From NCBI GenBank assembly GCA_049515655.1, contig JBEKTW010000024.1, positions 1 through 64,000 on the forward strand: 64,000 nucleotides of DNA, read 5' to 3'. Position numbers and translations under genes: made by a program. Below the pieces are notes generated by a model. It was not told the origin of the DNA, ran no database searches, and worked only from the letters and a program-made list of their open reading frames with translations. This DNA comes from JBEKTW01 sp049515655. GTDB lineage: Bacteria > Bacteroidota > Ignavibacteria > UBA10030 > SZUA-254. Shown piece by piece: positions 1-7,517 of this stretch. Within the stretch, counting starts at the first letter, position 1. Every line of letters starts with the position of its first letter.

Positions 1-92
1 GTACGCTCACCTGGGCCGGAAGAACAACAAATAAATACAAGGAAAAACAACAGTGGAAATCACCAAAACATTTTGCTACCTTCGTAACCTCT

Positions 93-144
93 ACGGTTAC
101 CTTTTATTATGAGGCAACACGGTTACCTTTCCTTTTGAGGCAAC
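93..144. repeat. Tandem pair of 26-bp direct repeats
   Basis: Two adjacent 26-bp units (93-118 and 119-144) begin ACGGTTACCTTT and end TGAGGCAAC; they differ at only a few central bases. The rest of 1-357 holds no gene I can support; the short reading frames there overlap the antisense of a tRNA. Confidence 0.7.
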
Positions 145-357
145 TACTCCCCTCTCCCAATCTTGAGGTTTCAGGGGATTTTCAGAATATTTTACGAAAC
201 CTGGCCGGGAGTAAAATGCGTGTATCTACAGGCAGAAACCCATGCCTGCAAAGGTGCGCCCTGGCTCATCTCCAGGTCAGCGGTTGCAACCCCGGGGGAA
301 TCCATCCGCAGCGGCCTCGAACACGCGCCGGTGGAAGCCGATGATTTCGGTGAGCAG

Positions 358-432
358 TCGGGATGCCGGGATTTGAACCCGGGACCTCCTGCGCCCAAGG
401 CAGGCGCGCTTGCCAGGCTGCGCTACATCCCG
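358..432 (-). tRNA. tRNA-Pro (anticodon UGG)
   Basis: Read on the minus strand, the 5' acceptor arm CGGGATG (432-426) pairs with CATCCCG (365-359), followed by discriminator A at 358. The anticodon loop is CTTGGGC, giving anticodon TGG. The T arm carries GGTTCAAATC and the D arm TAGCGCAGCCTGG. CCA is not encoded. A degraded tyrosine recombinase lies 140 bp away, on the side of the tRNA 5' end, so the usual integration into the tRNA 3' end is not obvious here. Confidence 0.95.
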
Positions 433-570
433 AACCAATTATTGCCGCTACTGAATGAAATTCGTCAACTAACCTTCTTACAGCCCTCTCAATAGTGTTA
501 GGTGAATAGTGAGATGCGTTAGGTGACATATTCTCTCTAAATATAAACAGTTATCGGCTAATTGTCAACA

Positions 571-906
571 CTATTTCGATGAATCGGGGAAGAACTCCGA
601 CATGTTCAATCCCTCCATCGCTTTTCTCATATCATCCTCATCGCCACCGATATAGTTGCGTGTTGCCTTCTCATCTGAGTGGTTGAGAACATTTCTGATC
701 GTATTCGTTTCAGTCTCTTTTTGCCTTAATCTTGTTGCCGCCGTCCTTCTCAATGCATGAATCGTAACGTGCTTTCCTAACCCACAAAAATCTCGTGTGT
801 CTTGGATATGTTTCTGGACGTAGCGCTTCTCCAATGGTTTACCAAGCTTGTCAACAAAAAGGTATTCTCCTTCTGATCCTTCCTCTTCGTAGTAGCGATG
901 CATATA
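571..906 (-). pseudogene. Truncated tyrosine recombinase (C-terminal catalytic part)
   Basis: About 110 residues of a phage-type integrase catalytic domain remain. The HxLR box (IHALRRTAATRL), the later His (NVLNHSDEKAT) and the nucleophile Tyr context (TRNYIG) are visible, so the second half of the active site is intact. The N-terminal arm-binding and core-binding domains and the first catalytic Arg are missing. The open frame continues to 981, but bases from about 903 onward match the 3' end of the DUF3943 genes at 21.6 and 23.3 kb read antisense, so the extra N-terminal residues are a junction artefact. Probably inactive; it marks an old mobile element next to tRNA-Pro. Confidence 0.8.
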
Positions 907-1012
907 GATACCCGACAAGTTTTGCGAGTGTGCATTCCGTAAGAACTGAAGAGAAAGTCTATCTGATGCTCTACTTCGCAACCCTCAAGCATGAAAAAAA
1001 ATGAAATGCATT
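903..1012 (+). repeat. Displaced 3'-end copy of a DUF3943 gene
   Basis: This stretch aligns without gaps to 24773-24882, the end of the second DUF3943 gene, at roughly 90% identity by hand count. It encodes SFASVHSVRTEEKVYLML...LKHEKK followed by the same stop context. Weaker similarity continues past the stop to about 1030. There is no start codon and no upstream part of the gene. It abuts the broken integrase exactly where that gene loses homology. Confidence 0.85.
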
Positions 1013-1096
1013 TTTCGTGCTTGCAATGGCCCGGCCTGCTTCATTTGCCAACTGAAATGTTAGCTATTTTTTTGTTGTGATCCAATTGGTAATCAT

Positions 1097-1131
1097 ACCG
1101 ACTCTTTCTCATCGCGGGTCGGCTTTTTTTT
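1097..1131 (+). terminator. Rho-independent terminator-like hairpin
   Basis: CCGAC (1098-1102) pairs with GTCGG (1118-1122), followed by a run of eight T from 1124. It sits downstream of the displaced DUF3943 tail, with no intact plus-strand gene before it. Confidence 0.55.
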
Positions 1132-1330
1132 GTATGGAAGAAAAACCCTCGAACAGCAACACGTTCGGAGTAGCAGTGCTGTTCAATCCTCCATTCCATC
1201 CCGGTCATTCCATCCAAGTACAGCGTGCAATGAAGGCATTCAGTTGTTAGGCATATGCAAGATGGGGGTGGGCTGGGTCGGAACCAAAGCCGAGCATTCT
1301 TGGCAAATCACGTAAATCGACGAAATTCCC
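1128..1330. repeat. Mosaic repeat, modules P3 and R2 (copy A)
   Basis: Two blocks recur later in the window. 1128-1172 (GTATGGAAG...AACAGCAACAC...GGAG) resembles 2873-2917. 1215-1320 (GTGCAATGAAGGCATTCAG, then GGCATATGCAAGA, then ATTCTTGGCA) resembles 2672-2775. No coding function is apparent. Confidence 0.6.
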
Positions 1331-1340
1331 GTTTTTACTA

Positions 1341-1587
1341 GTGGAGAGGCCGGCTTCCGAACTGGACGCGCAGGCCGACAAACAGCCGCACACACGGCTT
1401 TCGAACCGGCAGTATCAAATCATGCTGATGCTCGCATCCGGAAAGACCATCAGCCAGATCGCCGGGGAGATTTCGTTGAGTATAAAGACCATAAGTACTT
1501 ACCGTACCCGCATGCTGGAAGAAAATGGAGATGAAATCAATCGCCGAGATTATCCATTATGTGATACAGCGCAAACTCCTAGAATAG
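1341..1587 (+). pseudogene. Frameshifted remnant of a LuxR-family response regulator (DNA-binding domain)
   Basis: The frame reads RLSNRQYQIMLMLASGKTIS then QIAGEISLSIKTISTYRTRM, a clear GerE/LuxR helix-turn-helix of the NarL type. At about 1519 the family pattern (LEKM.MKS.AEI.HY) continues in another frame as MEMKSIAEIIHYVIQRKLLE and a stop at 1585-1587. That is consistent with a one-base insertion. The N-terminal receiver domain is absent. This is the first of four copies or remnants of such regulators in the first 19 kb (others at 4101, 7178 and 18002), though its HTH is of a somewhat different subgroup. Confidence 0.8.
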
Positions 1588-1879
1588 TTGATTTCTTCAA
1601 TAAACTGCGGATCTCTGCTTCCAGTCCACGTTTTTTTCGTTTCGTAGGATACGTCCTACTCTTTCTTCACCCCCGCTCCTACAAGGAATACAGCCGAAAT
1701 CCTATTTCTTCCGGGACGATTCTGTCGTATGTTGTTATGTAAGAATGCCCGCGATCTCACAACCACGGCGGTCAAAGACTTCTTGTGTGGGCAACGTTCT
1801 TTACAGCATGGTTCAGGTCTCACGACAACGCCGGTTTGTTATTGCTTTCGCAACGGGAATTGGAGAAAGGGATGATACA

Positions 1880-2143
1880 ATGAAAATCAGGGTAATATGT
1901 CTATCGAAGGCGTTGAGGATGTACGAGGCTCTGAGCTTCGCCATGGATTTCAGGGGTCAGATTGAGGCGAAGTTCGTCTATTCAGGAATAGACGACACAG
2001 ACCATTGGCTCGATAAAATTCCCAGGTATTATGTCGTGCGAATTCCTCTGCCGCAGGAGAGGAAAATTAGGGCGCATGATATGATAGTGGAAGAAGGGAA
2101 AGTCCTGGATAGACTTCCGATTGAGGAAGTTGAATCGACGTGA
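1880..2143 (+). CDS. Small hypothetical protein (87 aa)
   Basis: I do not recognise this protein. It starts MKIRVICLSKALRMYEALSF and ends in an acidic tail (RLPIEEVEST). There is no signal peptide, membrane segment or Cys pair; it is charged, with a possible beta-alpha pattern at the start. The ATG at 1880 is preferred over upstream in-frame starts because GGAGAAAGGG lies at suitable spacing just before it. It lies alone between the regulator remnant and a structured repeat. Confidence 0.5.
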   Translation: MKIRVICLSKALRMYEALSFAMDFRGQIEAKFVYSGIDDTDHWLDKIPRYYVVRIPLPQERKIRAHDMIVEEGKVLDRLPIEEVEST

Positions 2144-2238
2144 TACAAAAACCGCAGAAGCCAGGCCATGCCCGGTCCGGACGACGACATGACCAATGAT
2201 TCAGTTGGGGACAATCCGCCTGTGTGATCTTCTGTTCT

Positions 2239-2303
2239 CCCGTCTTTGGGTCCCCCCATGCTTGCACTGCTGCCTCCCCAGTGCAGCATAACTCAGAGAC
2301 GGG
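2239..2303. repeat. Structured repeat R1, copy A (nested inverted repeats)
   Basis: The outer stem is CCCGTCT (2239-2245) with AGACGGG (2297-2303). The inner stem is TGCACTG (2263-2269) with CAGTGCA (2279-2285), loop CTGCCTCCC. A second copy at 2800-2864 keeps both stems with compensatory substitutions. Confidence 0.75.
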
Positions 2304-2382
2304 ATTTATTTATGGGAGACTGTAATCAAGGCACTTATTCTTGAATTCAGACACTCATGGCAAGGGTAAGGATAAACAAGAT

Positions 2383-2661
2383 ATGGAGAATCTAATGGAA
2401 AAATATAAGGGTTTGCGCAATGTGGCGTACATCTGTCAGAAGATGAGCATCATTGGCGGCATTTTGTGGTTGATCAATATTCTTCTCTTCTTCGTCGAGT
2501 GTTTTTCCGGCGGAACGCGGTTACGGAGCGTCAAGTCGTTATTGGAAGGCTACGGCGGGGCATTGATCGCGGCGATTGTCCCCATTTTGATGTTGTACTT
2601 CATGGGGGGTGTTATCTATCTTCTGCTCGACATTGAGGTGAACACAAGGAAGATCGAGTGA
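2383..2661 (+). CDS. Small two-helix membrane protein (92 aa)
   Basis: No recognised family. An N-terminal charged segment (MENLMEKYKGLRNVAYICQK) is followed by two hydrophobic spans, about IIGGILWLINILLFFV and AAIVPILMLYFMGGVIYLLL, joined by a ~30-residue charged loop, then a short charged tail. ATG 2383 has AAGGAT upstream; a TTG further upstream at 2341 is in frame but lacks a better signal. It is flanked on both sides by the mosaic repeats. Confidence 0.55.
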   Translation: MENLMEKYKGLRNVAYICQKMSIIGGILWLINILLFFVECFSGGTRLRSVKSLLEGYGGALIAAIVPILMLYFMGGVIYLLLDIEVNTRKIE

Positions 2662-2671
2662 CCTGACCACC

Positions 2672-2920
2672 AAGTGCAGCGTGCAATGAATGCATTCAAT
2701 TGTTATGCATATGCAAGACCGGGGGGTGGATCCCGCCTAAGCGTCTGGGATTCTTGGCAGATACCATAAATCAACTCCTCACGTCGGATTTCTTTTGATC
2801 CCGTCTTTGAGATCCATCCGTGCTCGTACTGCTCCTCCCCAGTACGGCATAACTCATGGGCGGGATCTGTTATTGTAGTATAGAAGCCACAACCGAAACA
2901 GTAACACTTCCGGAGGAACA
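2672..2920. repeat. Mosaic repeat, modules R2', R1', P3' (copy B)
   Basis: R2' (2672-2775) matches 1215-1320. R1' (2800-2864) has an outer stem CCCGTCT / GGGCGGG with two G-U wobbles and an inner stem CGTACTG (2825-2831) / CAGTACG (2840-2846) around loop CTCCTCCC. P3' (2873-2917) resembles 1128-1172. The three modules are contiguous here, whereas in copy A they are spread over 1.2 kb around two coding remnants. Confidence 0.65.
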
Positions 2921-2960
2921 TTACGTTTCATTGTTTAAGTCTACATCCAATACATTCCGG

Positions 2961-2999
2961 ACAAAAAACAAAAAGCCCCGGTCAACATCGACCGGGGCT
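2961..2999 (-). terminator. Strong intrinsic terminator for the 3022-3504 gene
   Basis: A 10-bp perfect stem AGCCCCGGTC (2974-2983) / GACCGGGGCT (2990-2999) is followed, read on the minus strand, by CTTTTTGTTTTTTG. It lies 22 bp past the stop of the minus-strand gene. Confidence 0.85.
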
Positions 3000-3021
3000 C
3001 GTGATTCGATTGACCTAAGAC

Positions 3022-3504
3022 TCAGAAAGACCAGTTGACGATTGGAAACACGGGAAACTGCCCGCCCGTCTTGATGAAATTGATGATCCCTACTTGGAGA
3101 CCTTTCATGCTCTCGGCAGAATTCACCAGACCGAGCTGAAACCCGCTGACATAGTCACCTGTATTATACCAGCCATATTGGAATCCTTCGACGTTCTTCT
3201 TGCTAAGGTTCAGAATACCACCTTGCAAACCGACAAAATCTCCGTCGCAAAGATTCACAGCACCCCATTGCAATCCTGTAAAACCGCCTGTGCCAACATG
3301 ATTGACGAGTCCCCAATCGAGTCCGACCATGGAGACGTTCTTACCGTAGATGAGGTTTAACCGAAGGCCGGTGATCGAATTATCCTCCGGGAATACCTGG
3401 ATAGGATTGAACAAAGCGATGTTGATTGGCTTGGACTGCCCGGCGCCTGCAATCGGCAACACGAGCGCCAGGATGGCGACAGCCCAAATGATTTTCCTTC
3501 TCAT
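3022..3504 (-). CDS. Exported GLQ-repeat surface protein (LA_2272-like)
   Basis: A 160-residue protein with a signal peptide (MRRKIIWAVAILALVLPIAG, cleavage near AGAGQS). After it come short repeats with the pattern G-(L/F)-Q-x-G-x-(V/L/Y)-N, such as GLQWGAVNL, GLQGGILNL, GFQYGWYNT, GFQLGLVNS and GLQVGIINF. This pattern is typical of the LA_2272 surface-repeat family and suggests a repetitive beta structure. ATG 3504 is chosen because AAGGGGAAAA precedes it and the signal peptide starts there. It is a single gene with its own terminator. No enzymatic role is suggested. Confidence 0.75.
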   Translation of the reverse strand: MRRKIIWAVAILALVLPIAGAGQSKPINIALFNPIQVFPEDNSITGLRLNLIYGKNVSMVGLDWGLVNHVGTGGFTGLQWGAVNLCDGDFVGLQGGILNLSKKNVEGFQYGWYNTGDYVSGFQLGLVNSAESMKGLQVGIINFIKTGGQFPVFPIVNWSF

Positions 3505-4100
3505 GATTTTCCCCTTTCTTTTTTTTATTGACCGGAAAATATACAAATATTATTAATGATGCGCAACACATTGATCATGGACTTCTCCAAAACAATATAA
3601 AAAAAACCCCGTCGAGTGGCAAGCCTGGTATCATCTTCCTGACCTGTATTTGGACCGCCAAGGGTTCAGTATTTTGGGGTCAAGACATGGAATTAACTAA
3701 GATTCCAGTTGGTACATAAAATGGGGGCAGGTCATTCACTGAGTGGATTAGTGGTCAACCAGGGACAGGGCGAACCCCGGATGTAACGGGATTCGCCCTT
3801 TTTATCATCCCGATGCCAAGAATGTGCATTTCCTTCGTATCTTTCATCAATAAGCTGGTCTGTAGGTCTTTCCGGCCGCTACGCCTCCACTTGCTTTTTT
3901 AATTCCAGTTTTCTATTTTTATGCGGTGATTCTTGTCCACTACATTTGGACCTGATACGATCCAGTGCGTCTCTTCGTCCTGTTAACAAGATCTGTTTCG
4001 TTCTGATGTTCTTTATTTTACGTTTCCCGTCGAGACCATATTTCGTATCAGGTTCCCGCGGCTGGACGTGCCATTGGCTTTGAGAAAGTAAGATTCTATA
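3505..4100. other. 600-bp intergenic region with no supported gene
   Basis: Short frames here lack ribosome sites and recognisable sequence. The only clear structure is the terminator-like hairpin at 3768-3803. The 3740-3767 segment (AGTGGATTAGTGG) weakly resembles sequence that follows the recurring upstream block at 7441-7470 and 14590-14620. Confidence 0.5.
3768..3803 (+). terminator. Terminator-like hairpin
   Basis: GGGCGAA (3768-3774) pairs with TTCGCCC (3792-3798), with an inner CCCG/CGGG pairing, then TTTTT. No plus-strand gene ends immediately upstream, so it may terminate an unannotated transcript. Confidence 0.6.
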
Positions 4101-4793
4101 ATGAAAAAAATCCGCCTGTTACTTATTGAAGACAATCGCCTTCTGCGCGATGGTATCACGGCCATGCTTAAGGAGCAGCCTGATATTATGGTGGTCGCCG
4201 CGTCGGGAACGGGTGAAGCCGTCATGCAGAAAATACAGGCTCTCAAAACCGACATTGTGCTTCTGGATCTTGGTTTACGGAGCCAGAACAGCCTGGAGAC
4301 AGTAAAATCGATCAAGAAAAAATACAGCGAGGTTAGAATCATCGTCATGGACCTCGTTCCGGCACAAGCGGATGTCCTGGAGTTTGTCACGGCAGGAGTA
4401 TCGGGATTTATCCTGAAGGATGCCTCAATCGCCGATTTTCTCAAAACCATACGCTCCGTGGCCGGCGGTGACAAGATTTTGCCCTCACACCTGACCGAAT
4501 CGCTTTTTTCACAGATCGTCGAACATGCCGTCAACGGACGAGGAGCATCGAAAGTGATTGAATCGGTCCGCATGACGAAACGTGAGCGGCAGGTTATCGA
4601 ATTGATTACAGACGGGTTAACCAACAAGGAGATCGCTCAAGCGCTTCACCTCTCGACCTACACCGTCAAGAGCCATGTCCATAACATCCTCGAAAAACTT
4701 GCAATGCACACCCGGCTCCAGATCGCCGGGTATGCTCATACCTCAGAAACCTTCCAGACTCGAGCCGAAACCGTTTCCCTGATAAACGAGTAG
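4101..4793 (+). CDS. NarL/LuxR-family response regulator (230 aa)
   Basis: A transcriptional regulator with an N-terminal receiver domain and a C-terminal GerE helix-turn-helix. The acidic pocket is E10/D11, the phospho-acceptor D56 (IVLLDLGL) and the conserved Lys K106 (FILKDA). The switch Ser/Thr that normally follows beta-4 is replaced by Asp (IIVMD, D84). The HTH runs from MTKRERQVIELITDG through LTNKEIAQALHLSTYTVKSH. It ends just before a recurring upstream block and kaiC, suggesting it works with the Kai module. No histidine kinase is nearby. It is about the same length as, and clearly paralogous to, the regulator at 18002. Confidence 0.9.
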   Translation: MKKIRLLLIEDNRLLRDGITAMLKEQPDIMVVAASGTGEAVMQKIQALKTDIVLLDLGLRSQNSLETVKSIKKKYSEVRIIVMDLVPAQADVLEFVTAGVSGFILKDASIADFLKTIRSVAGGDKILPSHLTESLFSQIVEHAVNGRGASKVIESVRMTKRERQVIELITDGLTNKEIAQALHLSTYTVKSHVHNILEKLAMHTRLQIAGYAHTSETFQTRAETVSLINE

Positions 4794-4798
4794 TTTTT

Positions 4799-4862
4799 CC
4801 TTCCAAAGGATTAATGCCCTTTTCATCCCTTTGGACTATTGTGTTGTACGATTAAGGTTATT
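4799..4862 (+). promoter_or_regulatory. Recurring upstream block, copy 4 (divergent), before kaiC
   Basis: CTTCCAAAGGATTAATG followed by TTTCATCCCTTTG and GACTATTG aligns with blocks at 7370, 14523 and 16328. The downstream half (TTGTATCTTA in the others) is not well preserved here. It begins 6 bp past the regulator stop and lies about 130 bp before kaiC. Confidence 0.5.
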
Positions 4863-4977
4863 ATAATTAAGATATTGCTACAACTCATTGAAGTTTCGAG
4901 ACAAAACACCACCATCACTTCTAAGATGTTGTAACGCCTTTTTGACGGATTTTATTACGCATAAGGAAAACATATCT

Positions 4978-4995
4978 ATGGATAACATATCATGA
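4978..4995 (+). promoter_or_regulatory. Five-codon minigene overlapping the kaiC start
   Basis: ATG at 4978 opens the frame MDNIS-stop, whose TGA (4993-4995) overlaps the kaiC ATG (4992-4994). AAGGAA lies at normal spacing from 4978, while no Shine-Dalgarno sequence precedes 4992. Translation of kaiC may therefore depend on re-initiation or coupling. Confidence 0.5.
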
Positions 4996-6737
4996 AGACA
5001 AAAGGAAAACTGTCTCATCGTAATGTCCTTCCAAAATCTCCCACATTTATTCAAGGATTGGACGAAATTACGGACGGGGGATTGCCGAAAGGCAGACCGA
5101 CGCTTGTATGCGGTGGGGCAGGTTGCGGGAAGACTCTCCTTGGCATGGAGTTTCTCGTCCGCGGAGTAGCACAGTACAATGAACCGGGCGTCTTTATGTC
5201 GTTCGAGGAAACAGAGGAAGAGCTCGCTGCGAACGTCGCTTCGTTGGGATTCGATTTGGACAGGCTTGTAGCGCGCAAAAAGCTTTGGGTTGAGCACGTT
5301 AAGATTGAACGGGCTGAAATCCAACAGAGCGGTGAATACGATCTGGAAGGTCTGTTTATTAGGATCCATCACGCTATTGAAAGCATCGGCGCTAAGCGTG
5401 TTGTGCTGGATACTTTAGAATCACTCTTTTCAGGGTTGCCAAATCCTCTGATACTGCGTGCTGAACTGCGCCGGTTATTGCGCTGGCTCAAGAGCAAAGG
5501 CGTCACAACAATAATTACTGCGGAGCGAGGCGACGGTACCTTGACGCGTCAAGGTATGGAAGAATACGTCTCCGATTGTGTCATTCTGCTCGATCACCGA
5601 GTGAACGAACAATCATCCATACGACGGCTGCGCATTGTTAAATATCGCGGTTCAACTCACGGTACGAACGAGTATCCTTTCCTTATCGATGAAGACGGTT
5701 TTTCTGTTTTGCCTGTCACTTCCCTGGAACTGAACTACTCTTCATCCCACAAGAGAATTTCCACCGGTATCCCGCGTCTTGACACAATGCTCTCCGGCAA
5801 GGGTTACTTTCGCGGTAGTACAGTGCTTGTTTCAGGTACTGCCGGCACCGGCAAGACGAGCATTGCCGCGCAATTTGTTGAAGCGGCATGCAAGAGAGGA
5901 GAACGCGTTCTCTTTTTCACGTTCGAAGAATCTCCTGGCCAACTGACGCGTAATATGCGTTCAATCGGAATAAATTTAGAGCCGTGGGTAAGAAAAGGGT
6001 TGCTTCGGTTTCATGCAATACGCCCGACGCACTATGGCTTGGAAACTCACCTCGCGACGAGTGTCAAACTGGTCAATGCATTTGGACCTAACATCGTTAT
6101 TCTCGACCCTATTAATGCATTCGTGGCGGGAGACAACCATGCTGAAGTCAAAACAATGTTACTGCGCCTTGTAGATTTCTTGAAGATGAAACGGATCACC
6201 GCATTTTTCACAAGTCTCACCTCTGCCGACGGTGGTACGGAGAGTACCGACGTTTACGTTTCATCCTTAATAGATACGTGGCTTCTTCTTCGTGATATTG
6301 AAATCGGAGGTGAACGAAACAGAGGATTGTATGTGCTTAAATCGCGCGGCATGCCTCACTCCAATCAGATTCGTGAGTTCAGGCTGACAAACCACGGTAT
6401 CGAGCTGCTTGACGTCTATGTCGGTCCGGGAGGCGTATTGACCGGTTCGGCGCGATTATCACAAGAGACGACAGACGATGCGCAGCAACTATTGCGTCAG
6501 CAAGAAATCAGGCGTAAACAATTTGAACTAGAGCGTAAGCGTGAAGCATTGGAAGCCCAGATTGTTTTGCTCCGGTCTGAATTTGAAGCTGAAGAATCAG
6601 AAACGGCAAAAGTAATCGGGTTCGCAAAGGCTAGGAATGAACATTTCACTCAGAACAAGGCAAGAATGGCGAAAAGTCGGAAAGGGGATATTAGTCTAAA
6701 AACAACAGGCACAAACAAGAAAAAGATAAAAAATTAA
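4992..6737 (+). CDS. kaiC: KaiC-like double P-loop ATPase (581 aa)
   Basis: A KaiC/RecA-fold protein with two ATPase domains. CI carries Walker A GGAGCGKT (41-48) and the catalytic Glu pair FEE (72-73). CII carries GTAGTGKT (282-289) and FEE (312-313). In CII the position of the cyanobacterial autophosphorylation pair S431/T432 is Ser-Ser (VSSLIDT, 424-425). A C-terminal extension (about 490-581) is charged and predicted coiled coil, making it about 60 residues longer than cyanobacterial KaiC. It is followed 11 bp later by kaiB; there is no kaiA. Expected role: hexameric ATPase/autokinase acting as a timer or stress-signalling hub through KaiB and a response regulator. Only ATG 4992 fits, and it overlaps a minigene. 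Confidence 0.93.
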   Translation: MKTKGKLSHRNVLPKSPTFIQGLDEITDGGLPKGRPTLVCGGAGCGKTLLGMEFLVRGVAQYNEPGVFMSFEETEEELAANVASLGFDLDRLVARKKLWVEHVKIERAEIQQSGEYDLEGLFIRIHHAIESIGAKRVVLDTLESLFSGLPNPLILRAELRRLLRWLKSKGVTTIITAERGDGTLTRQGMEEYVSDCVILLDHRVNEQSSIRRLRIVKYRGSTHGTNEYPFLIDEDGFSVLPVTSLELNYSSSHKRISTGIPRLDTMLSGKGYFRGSTVLVSGTAGTGKTSIAAQFVEAACKRGERVLFFTFEESPGQLTRNMRSIGINLEPWVRKGLLRFHAIRPTHYGLETHLATSVKLVNAFGPNIVILDPINAFVAGDNHAEVKTMLLRLVDFLKMKRITAFFTSLTSADGGTESTDVYVSSLIDTWLLLRDIEIGGERNRGLYVLKSRGMPHSNQIREFRLTNHGIELLDVYVGPGGVLTGSARLSQETTDDAQQLLRQQEIRRKQFELERKREALEAQIVLLRSEFEAEESETAKVIGFAKARNEHFTQNKARMAKSRKGDISLKTTGTNKKKIKN

Positions 6738-6748
6738 AGGAACGTACT

Positions 6749-7105
6749 TTGAAAATCAAGCATGGCCGATCGAAAACCAGCCGGCGAAAAAAGCTGCCAG
6801 CCAAAGCAAGAAGCGACAAATGGGTGTTACGTTTGTATGTTGCCGGACAGACTCCCAAAGCCATCACCGCATTCAATAATCTCAAATTAATTTGTGAAGC
6901 ACAATTGAAGGGCTTATACCATATAGAAGTAATTGATCTGTTGAAGAAACCACAGCTTGCTCGTGACAACCAAATCCTGGCCCTCCCGACATTGGTACGT
7001 AAATTACCCATCCCAGTGAGGAGGATCATTGGCGATCTTTCCGACACAGAGCATGTGCTAGTTGGTTTAGACCTCATTGAACATCGCCCGCAAACAAAAG
7101 TCTAA
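6749..7105 (+). CDS. kaiB: KaiB-like protein (118 aa)
   Basis: Residues 24-113 match KaiB closely: WVLRLYVAGQTPKAITAFNN near the start, then IEVIDLLKKPQLA, ILALPTLVRKLP and RRIIGDLSDTEHVLVGLDL. The fold is thioredoxin-like and in cyanobacteria switches fold to bind the KaiC CI ring. The start is TTG at 6749, supported by AAAGGA 8 bp upstream and 11 bp after the kaiC stop. The first 23 residues are an unusual basic extension (KHGRSKTSRRKKLPAKARSDK region). It is co-transcribed with kaiC by spacing. Confidence 0.93.
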   Translation: MKIKHGRSKTSRRKKLPAKARSDKWVLRLYVAGQTPKAITAFNNLKLICEAQLKGLYHIEVIDLLKKPQLARDNQILALPTLVRKLPIPVRRIIGDLSDTEHVLVGLDLIEHRPQTKV

Positions 7106-7177
7106 AGAAAACACGCCATAGCGCCCCCTTCGTACGGCCCAGCCCTAAGAGAAACGCGGGTTTGACGAAAGTTACTC

Positions 7178-7365
7178 CATAAAACAAATCCGCCCGTTAC
7201 TTCTTGAAGACAATCGCATTCTGCGCGACGGTATCACGGGGATATCAAAATCGTTCCCGCATCCGGAAACAGGGAGACGTCTTACAATTCGTAAAAGCTG
7301 GAGCTTCGGGGTTTGTCCTGAAGGATGGAACACTTGATGATCTTCTCACAATTCCCCGCTTACTT
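7178..7365 (+). pseudogene. Internally deleted response regulator remnant
   Basis: The sequence parallels the start of the regulator at 18002 (ATCCGCCCGTTACTTCTTGA region, the ED pocket and RDGI), then loses about 20 bp. It resumes at ATATCAAAATCGTTCCCGCA, then loses roughly 150 bp including the phospho-Asp, and resumes with QGDVLQFVKAGASGFVLKDG. The HTH domain is gone and frames are broken. It is closer to the 18002 copy than to 4101. It sits directly after kaiB, so kaiBC was once flanked by regulators on both sides. Confidence 0.85.
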
Positions 7366-7369
7366 TCCT

Positions 7370-7445
7370 CGTTCCAACGATGTAGCCCATCTTTCGTCCC
7401 TTTGGGCGATTGATTCTCGGTTCAACTTAGTTGTATCTTAGTTGT
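7370..7445 (+). promoter_or_regulatory. Recurring upstream block, copy 1
   Basis: The block reads TTCCAACGATGTAGCCCATC, then TTTCGTCCCTTTG, ATTGATT and CTTAGTTGTATCTTA. It is nearly identical to copies at 14523 and 16328. Downstream, GCGGAGA (7462-7468) pairs with TCTCCGC (7493-7499). It precedes the 7518 and 7789 small genes. Confidence 0.65.
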
Positions 7446-7517
7446 GTGTGATCGTGGATTAGCGGAGACCTGGTCTTAGGAGGGCCGGGTCTCTCCGCTC
7501 TTCAAACGTCCGATCAT

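Noticed and set aside
192..529. Minus-strand frames around the tRNA
   Set aside because: They run through the tRNA-Pro gene and have no recognisable protein sequence.
358..981. Intact integrative element at tRNA-Pro
   Set aside because: The integrase is truncated and lies on the tRNA 5' side; no repeat of the tRNA 3' end was seen elsewhere in the window.
4013..4627. 204-codon minus-strand frame
   Set aside because: It is the antisense shadow of the response regulator at 4101; the equivalent shadow appears opposite the 18002 paralog.
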